Positions 11,528-22,258 of a stretch of DNA of 64,000 nt are shown piece after piece (within the stretch, counting starts at the first letter, position 1; every line of letters starts with the position of its first letter). Below the pieces are notes generated by a model. That model was not told where the DNA came from. It did no database searches and worked only from the letters and a program-made list of their open reading frames with translations. The DNA is from Silvibacterium acidisoli (GTDB lineage: Bacteria; Acidobacteriota; Terriglobia; Terriglobales; Acidobacteriaceae). Location of the stretch: contig CP085323.1 in the NCBI GenBank assembly GCA_022870745.1, positions 1,798,001 through 1,862,000 of the forward strand. The letters are read 5' to 3'. Both the position numbers and the translations under genes were made by a program.

Positions 11528-12582
11528 GGCTTCACCATCCCCGACGCTGCTGGCGCCGTTTGCTGCACCCCGCTTGGTACCTGGGTCGTGTTTGCTGTCT
11601 GCTGCACACGATAGTTCGTATTCAACTGCTTGATATATTCCACCAGGTCGATCAGGCCTTCTTCGCTGATCTGGCCCTGGTAGGTCGGCATGATCGGCGC
11701 GTATCCCGCCATCGTATGCATGGTCGGGTTCAGAATCGCATCGCGCAGGAACGCATCGTCCACCGTCGCCGACGATCCGTTCGAGAGCTGCACCCGGCCC
11801 GCATAGGAGGCCGCCAGGTTCGGACCGCGCGCGTCTGCCGCTCCGTTATGGCAGGAGGCACAGCCGAGGCTGGCAAAGAGCCTCTCTCCATTCTGCGCGA
11901 GGGACATGCCGCTGGTCGAGCCCGCCGTCCACTTCTGGTAGTCGTCGGGAGTCAGTACGGTGACTTCGCCGATCATCTGCGAGTGCAGCGTGCCGCAATA
12001 CTGCGTGCAGAAAAGGTGATAGGTTCCCGGCTTGGTCGGCGTGAACCAGACTGTCGTGTACCGGCCCGGGATCACCTCACGCTTTACGCGGAAGGCGGGA
12101 ATCGAATAGCTGTGAAAGACGTCCTGCGAGATCATCGTCAGGCGCACGGGCTGACCAGTCGGCACATGCAGGGCGTTGATCTCGTGCTGGCCGCCCGGGT
12201 GCTCGGCCTTCCACATCCACTGCTTGCCCACCACGTAGATGTTCATCGCGTTCGCAGGCGGATCGTAGATACGGAAGTAGAGCAGAGCGCCCCAGACAAA
12301 CGTGACCATGAAAAGCGCCAGCGGGATAATGGTCCAGGTCGCTTCGAGCAGCGTGGAGCCTTCGATCTGCGTGGCGACCGGATTCTTCTCCTGGCGATAC
12401 AGAATCGAGAGCCCGCCAACGAGCGCAACCACCAGGACCATGCCCACAAGCGAGATCAGGATGAGGAAGAAGTACAGTGCATCCGCATAGGGAGCGATTC
12501 CCGACGCTTCGGGCGGAAAGAGCGCGAAGTGTTCGAGCCAGTTAACGAGAAATTGCCAGAGTACCGGGCTAATAAGATGCAT
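11524..12582 (-). CDS. coxB: cytochrome c oxidase subunit II with fused cytochrome c (caa3)
   Basis: The 352-residue subunit has two N-terminal membrane helices (about 34-60 and 84-106), a periplasmic CuA cupredoxin domain with the binuclear site [13 protein letters not shown], and a C-terminal cytochrome c domain. The last carries the haem motif CASCH and a later Met ligand in the segment APIMP. The fusion defines a caa3-type oxidase, which takes electrons through its own cytochrome domain rather than a free cytochrome c. That fits an upstream ACIII whose ActE is also a cytochrome c. It follows the SCO gene by 8 bp, and that product is expected to load copper into this subunit's CuA site. 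Confidence 0.96.
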
Positions 12583-12590
12583 CGTTCCCT

Positions 12591-13499
12591 TTATCCATTC
12601 GCCAGTTTCGTGGTCACACTACGCGCGGACTTGATATCGCGCCGGAACATTACCACCATGTAAGAACCAAGTATGAGAAGCGTAAGCAGGCAGCCCGCCT
12701 GCACAATACGGCCGATCAAAAGGCTGTGCCGGTTCAGTGTCGGGTCGTAGCGATAGCAGTAGGTCAGGATATTGTCGACCGGCGTGCCGATCTTGCCGGC
12801 CGAAGCTTCCACCAATCCAAGCTGAATATCGCGCGGCGCAAACTCGACGCCGAGGTAGTACTGCGAGAGAAGACCCTGCGGTGTCGCGATCTCGATGGCG
12901 CTGGCGTGCGCGAACTGATCCATCTTCCCGTCAGGACCGGGAACACGCGTGTAGCCGAATCCGACAGCATCGGTCACGGCCTTGATGGAAGCAGCGTCGC
13001 CCGTAAGGAAATGCCAGCCGTTCGCGGTCTGCGGGCGGTCATACCGCTTCAGATAGAACGCTTTTTCCTTCGCAGCGATCGCCGGAGTCTCCGACGGATC
13101 GATGCTGACGAGGACAACATCGAACTGCTTGCCGGGATCGAACTTTACCATCTGCAACGCGCCGACCAGGCCGTTAATCTCCTCGGGGCAAAGCATCTTG
13201 CACTCGTAGTAGACCGTCGAGAAGATGACCGGACGCTTATTGAAGTAATCGCCAAGCCGAACCGTGTTCCCTGCCTCGTCGTGGAAGACAGCATCTAGCG
13301 GCAGCGGCTGGTTCAGCTTCTGGACCACGGAAATTTTCTGGAGAGCTGTGGGCGCCGTGTTCTGCACCGCTCCCATTTCCTTCTGCCCGTAGTCGGAGAC
13401 CTGCGCATGCAGAGCAACCGGGACGCAGGCGAGGGCGAGCGTCAGCAGGCTTCCGCCTGCCGCTTTCAGGATTGTCCGGATTGTCTGCGCATTCTGCAT
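12591..13499 (-). CDS. SCO1/SenC-family copper chaperone
   Basis: The 302-residue protein has a signal peptide or N-terminal anchor, a thioredoxin-fold SCO domain and a C-terminal membrane helix (around residues 265-290, before a short basic tail). The copper-binding CxxxC is seen in YYECKMLCPEE, and the distal His in QFAHASA. The family delivers copper to the CuA centre of oxidase subunit II and may reduce its cysteines. Placement between the act genes and coxB supports this. The C-terminal anchor is an addition relative to classical Sco1, which has only an N-terminal one. Confidence 0.93.
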   Translation of the reverse strand: MQNAQTIRTILKAAGGSLLTLALACVPVALHAQVSDYGQKEMGAVQNTAPTALQKISVVQKLNQPLPLDAVFHDEAGNTVRLGDYFNKRPVIFSTVYYECKMLCPEEINGLVGALQMVKFDPGKQFDVVLVSIDPSETPAIAAKEKAFYLKRYDRPQTANGWHFLTGDAASIKAVTDAVGFGYTRVPGPDGKMDQFAHASAIEIATPQGLLSQYYLGVEFAPRDIQLGLVEASAGKIGTPVDNILTYCYRYDPTLNRHSLLIGRIVQAGCLLTLLILGSYMVVMFRRDIKSARSVTTKLANG

Positions 13500-13526
13500 C
13501 TGATTCTCTGGCCCTGTTAATTCCTG

Positions 13527-14162
13527 TTAGTTATTGTTTGCGTGAGCCGATGATTGCTCGCCCGCCAGGTTGGCTGCGCTGGCCTGCTCCTGCTCATAGG
13601 CCGTGCGCGCAAATCCATCCGTCAGCGGAGACTTGACTGTCGGCTTCTCATCGCCTGCCATCATCGGTTCGGTCGATGCCGGCTGGCTTGCAACCGGCAG
13701 GCCACGCTGTGCGATCAGCTCCATCGCACGCTCAATCGGAATGCGGACTTTACCCTGCGACTGATCGACCCAGCTGTAGTGGCCGAGCAACAGGTCTTCG
13801 CGCTGATGAAGCGCCATCACGTCCTGGTTTCCGTCATCCCCCTGTAAACGTGGCGTGGGGAAACTCTGAGCCAGACGGTGGAGTTCCTGCTGCTCGAGGG
13901 CTGGATTTGACTCCATATTCTTGAGTTTTCCCGCAGGCTCGACAGAAGACGCGTGCCATTGATTCACCGGGCCATCGCTCTTCGAGAGAGCATTGTTGAT
14001 GACCTTGCCCATGCCGAAGCAGAAGACAAAGAAGACGCCGACCGAGATGGCCAGGGCAATGACGAAGACGGCGATGCCCTGAACGCTGACGTCCGTAACT
14101 TCGTAGCCTTCCTTGAGCGAGGCCTGCTTGTTCGGCGAATCGTGATCGTTAGGCGTGTGCAT
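13527..14162 (-). CDS. membrane-anchored protein of the ACIII-caa3 operon, function unknown
   Basis: I place the start at the ATG at 14162, which has GGAG seven bases upstream and overlaps the actF stop by 14 bp; a longer frame to 14207 would be wholly inside actF. The 211-residue product has a short cytoplasmic tail, one strong helix at about residues 24-48, and a soluble part. The soluble part includes a conserved-looking block, FPTPRLQ followed by a segment ending in KVRIPIERAMELIAQRGLP. No cofactor motif is visible. Its fixed place between actF and SCO suggests an accessory subunit or assembly factor of the ACIII-oxidase supercomplex. That role is inferred from context only. Confidence 0.8.
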   Translation of the reverse strand: MHTPNDHDSPNKQASLKEGYEVTDVSVQGIAVFVIALAISVGVFFVFCFGMGKVINNALSKSDGPVNQWHASSVEPAGKLKNMESNPALEQQELHRLAQSFPTPRLQGDDGNQDVMALHQREDLLLGHYSWVDQSQGKVRIPIERAMELIAQRGLPVASQPASTEPMMAGDEKPTVKSPLTDGFARTAYEQEQASAANLAGEQSSAHANNN

Positions 14163-15426
14163 GCTCTGGCTCCAGGATCTCTGCCACGTGCGGGTCGTTG
14201 GTTGCAACCAGCGGCCGCGTTGTGAGCTGTGTGAAGTAGTACGCCATCCAGAAGGCGATCATGGCTGCCGGCACGGCGATGTATTCCAGGATGCCGACAC
14301 TGAAGTGCAGGTTACGGCGCGCGTCTGCGAAGTTCGGCTCCACCAGCCAGAACGTATCCCAGAGGCGGGCGAAGAGCATGATGCAGCAGACGACCACCAG
14401 CCGGCCTTTGATCCGCTTGAGATCGCGCGAGAGCAGCAGCGAGAACGGAATGAGCCAGTGAAAGATGACATCCAGCGTCGCGATGACGCCCCAGCCGCCG
14501 CGGATGCGATCCAGGTACCAGGGAATCTCTTCCGGCGAATTGCCCGACCAGATGATCAGGAACGAGGCAAAGGCCAGGTACATGTTCAGCATGGTGAAGG
14601 CAAAGCAGAGCTTGCCGAGATCGTGCTGCTCGGTGACGCGGAAGATGGTCCTGATCGGCTCGGCGTTGCTGAGCCCAATCAAGGTAAGGATGACCAGCGC
14701 GAGAACCGCATAGCCTTGTCCGACGAGGAACTGCAGACCATAAACCGTCGAATACCACGTGGGATCGAGCGACATGACCCAGAGGATCGCGCACGCCGTG
14801 AGCAGGATCGAGTAGGTAACGACGCCGATACCGCTGATGTTTTCGAACTTCTTCTGCCAGTACGGAACATTCGGCTCCGTATCCGCATCGCGCTTCAGCG
14901 ACCAGCTGTTCAACAGGAACCCGAAGCCCGCCCAGATAAGGAAGCAGACGATCGAGGTCGCCCAGAAGGTCGTGGGATTCAGTATCCCTTTCTTGAAGAT
15001 GATGGCATGTGCCTGCTCGGCGTTGATCAGGTGCTGACTGTAAGCAGCCTTGCCATCGGGATACTGCGCCCAGAGATAGAGCTTCTTCATGAAGAAGCCG
15101 ATAGGCAGAAAGTAGACGAACGCAACCGGGAGCGTACGGCTCATGGCTTCGAGCGGGCGCCGCACCAGCAGGCCCCACTTGCCACCGGAGAGATACTGCA
15201 CCATGAGCAGAGCCATGCCGCCGACCGCAAAGCCGAAGCAGAGCATGAGCCCGACAAGCCACGCCCGAAGGAAGTGGTTCCAGCCGTCGCCGCTGAGGAA
15301 ACCCAGGATGATTGCGATGACCGAGAAGGCCGCGCCCACCGCCAGCGCCTTCATCCGCCATCCGGCAACGAAGGCCGGGGCGTTCAGCTCAGCCGGCAAT
15401 GTCTTCGCATGATGTCCGTTTGCCAT
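14149..15426 (-). CDS. actF: ACIII subunit F, NrfD-like quinone-site membrane protein
   Basis: About 425 residues with ten predicted membrane helices, of the same fold as ActC and related to NrfD/PsrC. The two large membrane subunits of alternative complex III flank the quinol-oxidising site. The ATG at 15426 has AGGAAGA five bases upstream and is preferred over an in-frame TTG 15 bases earlier. The start lies 18 bp after the actE stop. The residues around SLDPTWYSTVYGLQF in the middle are characteristic of this subunit. Position and relationship to ActC leave little doubt. Confidence 0.93.
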   Translation of the reverse strand: MANGHHAKTLPAELNAPAFVAGWRMKALAVGAAFSVIAIILGFLSGDGWNHFLRAWLVGLMLCFGFAVGGMALLMVQYLSGGKWGLLVRRPLEAMSRTLPVAFVYFLPIGFFMKKLYLWAQYPDGKAAYSQHLINAEQAHAIIFKKGILNPTTFWATSIVCFLIWAGFGFLLNSWSLKRDADTEPNVPYWQKKFENISGIGVVTYSILLTACAILWVMSLDPTWYSTVYGLQFLVGQGYAVLALVILTLIGLSNAEPIRTIFRVTEQHDLGKLCFAFTMLNMYLAFASFLIIWSGNSPEEIPWYLDRIRGGWGVIATLDVIFHWLIPFSLLLSRDLKRIKGRLVVVCCIMLFARLWDTFWLVEPNFADARRNLHFSVGILEYIAVPAAMIAFWMAYYFTQLTTRPLVATNDPHVAEILEPEHAHA

Positions 15427-15444
15427 TCGTTCTTCCTGCAATCC

Positions 15445-16233
15445 TTATTTGTTTGCGGACGCGGGTTTCATCTGACCCGGCGCCGTCTGTTTGTTGGTCG
15501 AAGAGTTGATCGGGGCCTTATTCTTGGACGCCGGAGGGTTCTGGTTCTCCATTGGAGCCTGGTCTACCGTGCCTGACTGCGGCTTCGCTTCCACCGCGGT
15601 TGCGGGCAGCTGCCATGGCTCGGCATAGCTGGCAGGCAAACCTTCCTTCTGCGCGATATCCGAAAGCTTTTCTACCTGCGTGCCCGCGGGAACATCGGAA
15701 GACTTAGCATTCTGACTCAACTGCAGCGCGCGGATGTAAGCCGCGACTGCCCAGCGATCGGCCGGCGTAAGCTGCGCCGAGTAGTCGGGCATTGCACCGT
15801 AGCCATTGCTCATGACGTAGAAGTAATGGCTGAGCGGCTGCGCCAGGCGGCGTGCATCGTGGTAATTCCCTGCTGGCTTATAGCCGCGCTGCACGATCAT
15901 GCCGAGTCCATTGCCTACGCGCGAGTGGCAGGGCGTGCAGTAGACGTTGAAGCGCTCTTCGCCGCGTGCCAGCACCTGCGCAGTCGCCGGAAAGGGCAGC
16001 GCATCGACCTCTTTGCCATCCTGCAGGCCGGTGTAGAAGAACTGGTCTTCGTGGAGTTGTCCGCGAGCCACGGTATCGGCCACCTGCGGACGCGCCGAGC
16101 GTCCGTCCGCAAAGAATTCCGTATGCCGCTGCGGAATGAACTTGGGCTGGTTGTGCATATCCTGCCGGCATCCGGCAGTGAACACGAGCGCCATCAGCGC
16201 GACGGGCGCCAGCATTGCGTTTCTGAGCTGCAC
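15445..16233 (-). CDS. actE: ACIII subunit E, monohaem cytochrome c lipoprotein
   Basis: The likely start is GTG at 16233: GGAGGTGGAG lies about 10 bases upstream, inside the end of actD. The ATG at 16215 is the alternative. The first residues form a lipoprotein signal ending FTAGC, so the protein would be anchored at the outer face of the membrane. One haem motif, CTPCH, and a downstream Met ligand in YGAMPDY show a single class I cytochrome c. The C-terminus (about 80 residues) is Pro/Ala/Lys-rich. In ACIII this subunit passes electrons from the pentahaem ActA to the oxidase. An upstream open frame to 16518 is a shadow of actD. Confidence 0.92.
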   Translation of the reverse strand: MQLRNAMLAPVALMALVFTAGCRQDMHNQPKFIPQRHTEFFADGRSARPQVADTVARGQLHEDQFFYTGLQDGKEVDALPFPATAQVLARGEERFNVYCTPCHSRVGNGLGMIVQRGYKPAGNYHDARRLAQPLSHYFYVMSNGYGAMPDYSAQLTPADRWAVAAYIRALQLSQNAKSSDVPAGTQVEKLSDIAQKEGLPASYAEPWQLPATAVEAKPQSGTVDQAPMENQNPPASKNKAPINSSTNKQTAPGQMKPASANK

Positions 16234-16237
16234 GGTA

Positions 16238-16780
16238 TTAATACTCCACCTCCACGATCGAGGCCGGCGTGAAACCCTCAAGGAAAGACCGCGTCTCGCC
16301 CAGGTCGAACTTCGGATCGACCGACTCGAGGCACAGGAAGAACTTGTCGCTCGTCGCGCCGCTTCGGAAGTTCGGCGCATTGAAGAGCGGATGGTAAACC
16401 TTGGGCAATCCGCACAACGCGAGCATGCCGAAGGCAGCCGAAAGACCGGCGTAGAGAATCGTCCATTCGTACGCCGGAACGATAAATGCCGGCCACGAGA
16501 AGTACGGACGTCCCGCAATGTTCAGCGGGTAGCTCCAGACCGAGATCCAGGTCTCAAGGCTGAACATCGCCGCCACGCCCATCAGACCGCCCAGCAGGCA
16601 CACGAGCGAGACGTAATCCTTGTGGAAGCCAATCGCCGCTGCCGCCTCTTCGAGCGGATAGGGCGTGTAGCAGTCCATGCGGCGGTAGCCCGCAGAGTAA
16701 GCGTTCTCGGCGGCGTGCACGAGTTGGCTCGGCGTATCGAATTCGGCCAGCAGGCCGTAAGTTCCTTCACGCATCGGCAT
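16238..16780 (-). CDS. actD: ACIII subunit D (DUF3341)
   Basis: The 180-residue protein starts at ATG 16780, which overlaps the actC stop as TGATG. It has a soluble N-terminal part beginning REGTYGLLAEF, two membrane helices (about 63-83 and 105-130), and a C-terminal soluble part with the conserved FFLCLESVDPKFD segment. This is the DUF3341 family, the small membrane subunit always found in act clusters. It carries no cofactor and is structural. The longer open frame to 16966 lies wholly inside actC and is not used. Confidence 0.93.
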   Translation of the reverse strand: MPMREGTYGLLAEFDTPSQLVHAAENAYSAGYRRMDCYTPYPLEEAAAAIGFHKDYVSLVCLLGGLMGVAAMFSLETWISVWSYPLNIAGRPYFSWPAFIVPAYEWTILYAGLSAAFGMLALCGLPKVYHPLFNAPNFRSGATSDKFFLCLESVDPKFDLGETRSFLEGFTPASIVEVEY

Positions 16781-18204
16781 CAGTGACCTGCCTCCACAAC
16801 ATTTCCGGACTCCGGCTGCACCTTGGCCTGCGGAAGCATCATGCGAATTTCCGACATCGGAATCATGGGCAGGAAGCGGACAAAGAGGAAGAAGAGGAAC
16901 GTGAATAATCCCAGCGTTCCAACGAAGGTTGCGTAGTCCCACGTGGTGGCGCGATAGGTGCCCCATGAAGATGGCAGATAGTCGCGGTAGAGGCTGGTGA
17001 CGACGATCACGAAGCGCTCAAACCACATGCCGGTATTTACGATCAGCGACATGAGGAACATCAGCGGGATACTGGTGCGCACATAGCGGAACCACATGAA
17101 CTGCGGCAGCGCGATGTTGCAGGTAATCAGCACCCAGTAGGCCCATCCCATGGGACCGAACATGCGGTTCCACATCATGAAGTATTCCCAGTGGCTGGCC
17201 GAATAGCAGTAAGCCATGAAGACTTCCATCGCATAGCCGTAGGCCACGATCAAGCCGGTCGTCAGCATGACCTTGGCCATGTTGTCGAGGTGGCGCAGCG
17301 TGATCAGGTCTTCCAGGTGATAGAACTTGCGGATCGGCACGGCCAGCGTGATGACCATCGCGAAGCCCGAATACACGGCGCCTGCGACGAAGTACGGCGG
17401 GAAGATCGTAGTATGCCAGCCGGGCAGCAGCGCCACTGCGAAGTCGAAGCTGATGACTGTGTGTACCGAGAGCACCAGAGGCGTGGCCAGTCCGGCCAGC
17501 AGCAGCGAAGCCGTCTCGTAGCGAACCCAGTGGCGCACCGAACCGCGCCAGCCCATGGCGAACATGCCATAGATGAACTGACCGAACTTGCTCTTCGAGC
17601 GGTCACGCAGTGTCCCGAGATCGGGAATCATGCCGATGTACCAGAAGACCACCGAGATCGTAGCGTAGGTCGAGACCGCAAAGACGTCCCACAGCAGCGG
17701 CGAACGGAACTGCGGCCACACGTTCATTGTGTTGGGATATGGGAAGAGCCAGTATCCCAGCCAGGGGCGGCCTACGTGAATCAGCGGGAACATGCCGGCG
17801 CAGACGACGGCAAAGATCGTCATCGCTTCGGCGAAGCGATTGATGGAGTTGCGCCAGCCCTGCTTGAAGAGCAGCAGGATGGCCGAGATCAGCGTTCCGG
17901 CGTGACCGATACCGATCCACCAGACGAAGTTGATGATCGCGAAGCCCCATGCGATGGGGATCGTGATGCCCCAGATACCTACGCCGGTCAGAAAGAGGTA
18001 AAGAACCGCTACCAGCAGAACCGTCGCGACTCCGCCCGCCAGCGCGAACCCGGCGTACCAGCCGAGCGGCGTGTGCGGCGTGAGAACGATGCGCGAGATC
18101 GTTTCCGTAACCGACTTGAAGGTATGTCCGGGCGCAACGACGACGTATTCCCCAGTGATGGGGTCAATCATCGGATCGTTGACCGGTGCTCCTTTGGTTG
18201 CCAT
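16780..18204 (-). CDS. actC: ACIII subunit C, NrfD-like quinol-oxidising membrane protein
   Basis: The 474-residue protein has about ten helices and the NrfD/PsrC fold. The N-terminal segment with [11 protein letters not shown] and the segment [20 protein letters not shown] in the second helical pair are typical of ActC, including the His implicated in quinol chemistry. It sits at the membrane beneath the iron-sulphur subunit ActB and is expected to oxidise quinol and possibly move protons. It follows actB after 56 bp, the largest gap within the act part of the operon, and couples to actD by a one-base overlap. Confidence 0.95.
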   Translation of the reverse strand: MATKGAPVNDPMIDPITGEYVVVAPGHTFKSVTETISRIVLTPHTPLGWYAGFALAGGVATVLLVAVLYLFLTGVGIWGITIPIAWGFAIINFVWWIGIGHAGTLISAILLLFKQGWRNSINRFAEAMTIFAVVCAGMFPLIHVGRPWLGYWLFPYPNTMNVWPQFRSPLLWDVFAVSTYATISVVFWYIGMIPDLGTLRDRSKSKFGQFIYGMFAMGWRGSVRHWVRYETASLLLAGLATPLVLSVHTVISFDFAVALLPGWHTTIFPPYFVAGAVYSGFAMVITLAVPIRKFYHLEDLITLRHLDNMAKVMLTTGLIVAYGYAMEVFMAYCYSASHWEYFMMWNRMFGPMGWAYWVLITCNIALPQFMWFRYVRTSIPLMFLMSLIVNTGMWFERFVIVVTSLYRDYLPSSWGTYRATTWDYATFVGTLGLFTFLFFLFVRFLPMIPMSEIRMMLPQAKVQPESGNVVEAGH

Positions 18205-18260
18205 CCCTAAAACCTCTCCGTCTCGACTGAACAGTTCTGCCTTGAAATCTGAACGAAAAC

Positions 18261-21200
18261 CTAACTGTTTTCTGGCGCAAACTCACCGCGCGCCGCTGCC
18301 AGTTCCTGGTTGATGTTGAGCACTTCGGCCACATACGTGGTGCGCGGACGAGTGTCGATATCGGCCAGAACTCCGTAGCTGCGCTCCTGGCGTTTGAGCT
18401 TCGAAACCCTGCTCGTGCCATCGTTGATGTTGCCGAAGATGATGGCTTCGGTCGGGCATGCCTGCTGGCAAGCCGTCACAATTTCGTCATCGCGAATCTC
18501 GCGGTTTTCCTTGTCTGCCTCGATCTTGGCTGCATTGATGCGCTGCACGCAGTAGCTGCACTTTTCCATCACGCCGCGGCTGCGGACCGTAACGTCAGGG
18601 TTGCGCATCAGCTTGAGGCTCTCCGTCTCGTAATCGGAGTACAGCAGGAAGTTGAAGCGGCGCACCTTGTACGGGCAGTTGTTCGAGCAGTAGCGCGTGC
18701 CCACGCAGCGGTTGTAAACCATCGTGTTGAGGCCTTCCGGCGTATGCACCGTCGCACCGACCGGGCAAACCTGCTCGCAGGGCGCATTCTCGCAGTGCTG
18801 GCAGGCCATCGGCTGGAAGTGCGCGCGCGGCGCGGCCAGATCGCCTTCGTAGTAGGTATCGATGCGGAGCCATTGCATTACGCGGCCCATCGTTACCTGG
18901 TGCTTGCCCACGACCGCGATATTGTTCTCGGCATAGCAGCTCGCCACGCAGGCGTTGCAGCCCACGCAGGCGTTCATGTCGATCGACATGCCCCATGCGT
19001 TGTGGTCATAGCGATAGGCCGGGAACATGGTGGTCGTCGGCTCCGGCGTCTGGTGCCCTTCGCCTTCATGCGCAAATTCGGGACTCTTCTTGAACTCCTC
19101 GAGCGTCGCGTAGCGCACAATGCCGCGGTCGATCGCCTCGTTGCCTTCGATGGAGTGCGTCCCGCTGCCATCGCCTCCAACAGCCACCGAACGATGATCG
19201 GTGTAGTGACTCTTGGTGACGGCGAATCCCCACGTATCACCCGTCTTGCGAACGGTCGCGCCGGTCGCTACCAGCGGAGTTGCTGACGGACGAATCTGGT
19301 AAGCATTGAAACCGATACCCGAGCCCACGCGGCCCGCAAGCTGGCGGCCCTGCCCAAGATGCAGCGTAATGCTGCCATCCGCATGCCCCGGAACAGCGAG
19401 CACCGGAGCCAGAACCTTCTTCCCGTTCAGCGAGATCTCAATAACATCGTGTTCGGCGACCTTCAGCTTTTCGAGGGTCGCATAGCTCATCAAAGCCGCG
19501 TTGTCCCAGGAAAGATTCGTCACCGGACGCGGAATCTCCTGCAGCCAGCCGATGTTGGCAAAGCGGCCGTCATAGGTGTGAGCCTCAGGGCGGAAGACGA
19601 TCTCAAGTGTATCGGCGGAAACCTGTGCTGCCGGTGTGGGAACCGTCGCCTTTGCGCCGCCCGTCTTCGGCGCGAACGCGGTATCGGCGATCCAGCCGTC
19701 GTGCAGAATCTTGCGCCATCCGAAGTCGGCGTCCGTCCCCTTCGCCGCGGATTTGTCTTTCCACGTGGCGCGGACTGCGGCATAGGCCGAAGTTTCGGGG
19801 TCATCAAGCATCGCTTGAATGATCTGGTGCGATGAGTGGCCGCCATACAACGGATCGATCATGGGCTGAACCACGCTTGCAGTGCCGTCATAAGAACGGG
19901 CATCAGACCAGGATTCCAGGTAGTGCGCATTGTTGATGTGCCACTGAACGACATGGCCGGTCTCGTCGAAATGCGAGCCGAGATGAACCGAGGTCTTCAC
20001 CTTCGACAGCGCGTCTTCAAATTGCAGGTCGGCCGGCGCCGCATAAACCGGGTTGGCATTCAGTATGACGAGCCAGTCGACCTTGCCCGCATTCATGTCC
20101 GCCACCAGCGATTTCAGATCGTCGCCCTGGATCGATGGCATCGGATTTACGGTTTCGGTGTAGACGACCGTCTTGCCGTTGTTTCCGAGAGCTTCATTGA
20201 TCGCGATCGCCGCAAGATGCACGCTGGCGGGCTGCTGCTCGCCGGGGATCACGACGCACTTGCCGCCGCTGGCTTTCAGATCCTTGGCTACGGAGGCGAG
20301 AAACTTCTGCGCGTCATCGGACCACGTGTAGCCGGAAGCCGCGGAGCCCGCTCCTACAGCAGCCGCAAGCGCTGCCGCGAAGGCAGGAATATCGCTTGAG
20401 CGAAGTGCCAGCCGATGCTCTGCCTTGAGGCCGGTCGTCGTAGTCATGCACTCGACGGCATAGAGGCGATTCATGGAGAAGTCGCCGGACTTCGCGTTCT
20501 CAAGCCTGCGCCGCTTTGCGTAATCCTTCGCGAGGCGATGGAAGCCCGGATGCGCCGCACCCGAGAGAAAATCGGCATCGAGCGAGACGATCACATCGGC
20601 CGCGTCCAGCTTGTACTGGGCGTCGGTGTAGTCGCCGAAGGCGGCCTTCGAGGCTGCATAAGCCGAATCGCGGTTTACCGGGTCGTACTGGTAGAACTTC
20701 GCCTGCGGATAGATCGCCTGCGCCTTCTTCCACTGCGCGGCCAGGGTCGGCGAAGTTACTGTATCGCTAAGGAAATAAACGCCTTCGCCACCGGAAGCTT
20801 TCTTGCCTGCGAGCACTGAACGGAAGCTTGCCTGGAAGTCCGCCCAGCTCTTGGCTTCTCCGCGGTAGAAAATATGCTGCGAACGGTCCGGATCGTAAAG
20901 GCCGAGCAGGGTTCCCTGCGTAAGAGGATCGGAACCGCCCCGGTTGTAAGGGTGTTCGGGATTACCGTCGACCTTCACCGGACGATAGGCATCGCTCTTG
21001 ACCAGCAGCGGCACTGCTCCCGTGGGAAAAGGAAAGGCCGTCGCGAAATAAACCGGCTTGCCGAGGACAAGATCCTCCGGCGCTTTGACGTAGGGATAGA
21101 TCGGTTCATCGGGCTGCTTGGTGCAGCCGGCGAGACCGGCCAGCGCCATCGACGCGCCCATCATCTTCATGAAGCCGCGGCGCGATACCGGATCGATCCA

Positions 21201-21395
21201 CTCCGAGCTTTGCTCAGGGAACTCGCGGCTCAGCGCAGCTTCGAACTCTGGCGTGCCCGCCAGCTCGTCGATCGAACGCCAGTATTTCCGGCCGGACTGC
21301 CCGGCGAGCTTCGCCCGCACCTCGGAGAGCGTCAGCCCGTTTTTCGCGTTGTCCTTCGCCATGTCCTTGCTTTCATTGCCGCTACGCGTGTTCAT
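18261..21395 (-). CDS. actB: ACIII subunit B, molybdopterin-like / iron-sulphur protein
   Basis: I choose ATG 21395, which overlaps the actA stop as ATGA and has GAGGT upstream; an ATG nine bases earlier is possible. The protein is about 1044 residues. Residues 71-77 SRRGFMK plus a hydrophobic stretch ending AGLAGC give a Tat signal with a lipobox Cys (91), as in other ActB proteins. A long molybdopterin-oxidoreductase-like domain follows, which in ACIII lacks the molybdenum cofactor. The C-terminal ferredoxin domain has four cysteine clusters: [35 protein letters not shown] with CSYC, and CQQAC. It stores or relays electrons from the quinol site to the haems of ActA. Confidence 0.95.
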   Translation of the reverse strand: MNTRSGNESKDMAKDNAKNGLTLSEVRAKLAGQSGRKYWRSIDELAGTPEFEAALSREFPEQSSEWIDPVSRRGFMKMMGASMALAGLAGCTKQPDEPIYPYVKAPEDLVLGKPVYFATAFPFPTGAVPLLVKSDAYRPVKVDGNPEHPYNRGGSDPLTQGTLLGLYDPDRSQHIFYRGEAKSWADFQASFRSVLAGKKASGGEGVYFLSDTVTSPTLAAQWKKAQAIYPQAKFYQYDPVNRDSAYAASKAAFGDYTDAQYKLDAADVIVSLDADFLSGAAHPGFHRLAKDYAKRRRLENAKSGDFSMNRLYAVECMTTTTGLKAEHRLALRSSDIPAFAAALAAAVGAGSAASGYTWSDDAQKFLASVAKDLKASGGKCVVIPGEQQPASVHLAAIAINEALGNNGKTVVYTETVNPMPSIQGDDLKSLVADMNAGKVDWLVILNANPVYAAPADLQFEDALSKVKTSVHLGSHFDETGHVVQWHINNAHYLESWSDARSYDGTASVVQPMIDPLYGGHSSHQIIQAMLDDPETSAYAAVRATWKDKSAAKGTDADFGWRKILHDGWIADTAFAPKTGGAKATVPTPAAQVSADTLEIVFRPEAHTYDGRFANIGWLQEIPRPVTNLSWDNAALMSYATLEKLKVAEHDVIEISLNGKKVLAPVLAVPGHADGSITLHLGQGRQLAGRVGSGIGFNAYQIRPSATPLVATGATVRKTGDTWGFAVTKSHYTDHRSVAVGGDGSGTHSIEGNEAIDRGIVRYATLEEFKKSPEFAHEGEGHQTPEPTTTMFPAYRYDHNAWGMSIDMNACVGCNACVASCYAENNIAVVGKHQVTMGRVMQWLRIDTYYEGDLAAPRAHFQPMACQHCENAPCEQVCPVGATVHTPEGLNTMVYNRCVGTRYCSNNCPYKVRRFNFLLYSDYETESLKLMRNPDVTVRSRGVMEKCSYCVQRINAAKIEADKENREIRDDEIVTACQQACPTEAIIFGNINDGTSRVSKLKRQERSYGVLADIDTRPRTTYVAEVLNINQELAAARGEFAPENS

Positions 21396-22258
21396 CGGTG
21401 GCATACCTCGCAGCTCGAGAGTTCACGCGGGGTGCGGATGTGGTAGTGCTCGACCAGGAACCCGCCCAGGGCCGACTGGCTCGTAAACTTCGTATAGGAA
21501 ACAGGTTGCGGACCAAGCATCGCGGTCGAAGCATCTGTCGCCTGGCCATTCACTCCGGGGTTTATGTGCAGCGAGGCCAGTTGCGGATTCGCGCCGGAAG
21601 CCGGATCGTTCGTCGTGCAGTTCACCGACTGCGCGGTCGGCGTGCCCGATTTCACATCGGTCGCCGCGCACCAGACCGGGGCCAGCTCCGTGGGCGACTT
21701 CCATGCCATGTTGTAGATTTCACTGGTTGGGCGAATGTTCTGCGCCGGATTGCGATGGCAGTTGAGGCACCACTCCATCTGCAGCGTGTTCTGCTGATAC
21801 ATGATCGGCATCTCGTCGACGCGGCCGTGGCAGCTGGAACAGCCCATCCCCTTGTTCACGTGGATCTCGTGGCTGAAATAAACGTAATCCGGCAGGTCAT
21901 GCACTTTTGTCCATGCAATCGACTCGCCCGTGGCCCAGCTATGACGGACCGGCTCCAGCAGGTCGGCATTGGTCCAGATCTGGGCGTGGCAGTTCATACA
22001 GGTGCGGGTCGGAGGAATACCGGCGTAACTCGACTTCTCTACGGAAACGTGACAGTACTGGCACTGGAGTCCCAGGCCCTGAACGTGATGCTTGTGGCTG
22101 AACGGTACCGGCTGGTCGGCCCGCTGGCCCTGCCTCGTTACCCAGGGGGAACGTTGCAGCTGGTCCAGCGTAACCCCAAGGGCAATGACAATAAACCCCG
22201 TCAAGACCAGGCTCATGCGTGCGAGCGCGTTTGAGCTGCGGTCAAAAATCTGCGCCAT
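21392..22258 (-). CDS. actA: ACIII subunit A, pentahaem cytochrome c
   Basis: The 288-residue protein has one N-terminal helix (about 13-33) that anchors it with the haem domain outside. Five CxxCH motifs are visible: CQYCH, CMNCH, CSSCH, CLNCH and, at the extreme C-terminus, CEVCH. This is the number known for ActA of Rhodothermus. It receives electrons from ActB and hands them to ActE. It is the first gene of the operon, with a candidate sigma-70 promoter about 130 bases upstream. Confidence 0.95.
   Translation of the reverse strand: MAQIFDRSSNALARMSLVLTGFIVIALGVTLDQLQRSPWVTRQGQRADQPVPFSHKHHVQGLGLQCQYCHVSVEKSSYAGIPPTRTCMNCHAQIWTNADLLEPVRHSWATGESIAWTKVHDLPDYVYFSHEIHVNKGMGCSSCHGRVDEMPIMYQQNTLQMEWCLNCHRNPAQNIRPTSEIYNMAWKSPTELAPVWCAATDVKSGTPTAQSVNCTTNDPASGANPQLASLHINPGVNGQATDASTAMLGPQPVSYTKFTSQSALGGFLVEHYHIRTPRELSSCEVCHR

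Noticed and set aside
14155-15576. Plus-strand open frame of about 473 codons over actF
   Set aside because: Antisense shadow of a clear membrane protein gene; composition dominated by Arg, Asp and Glu, no family resemblance.
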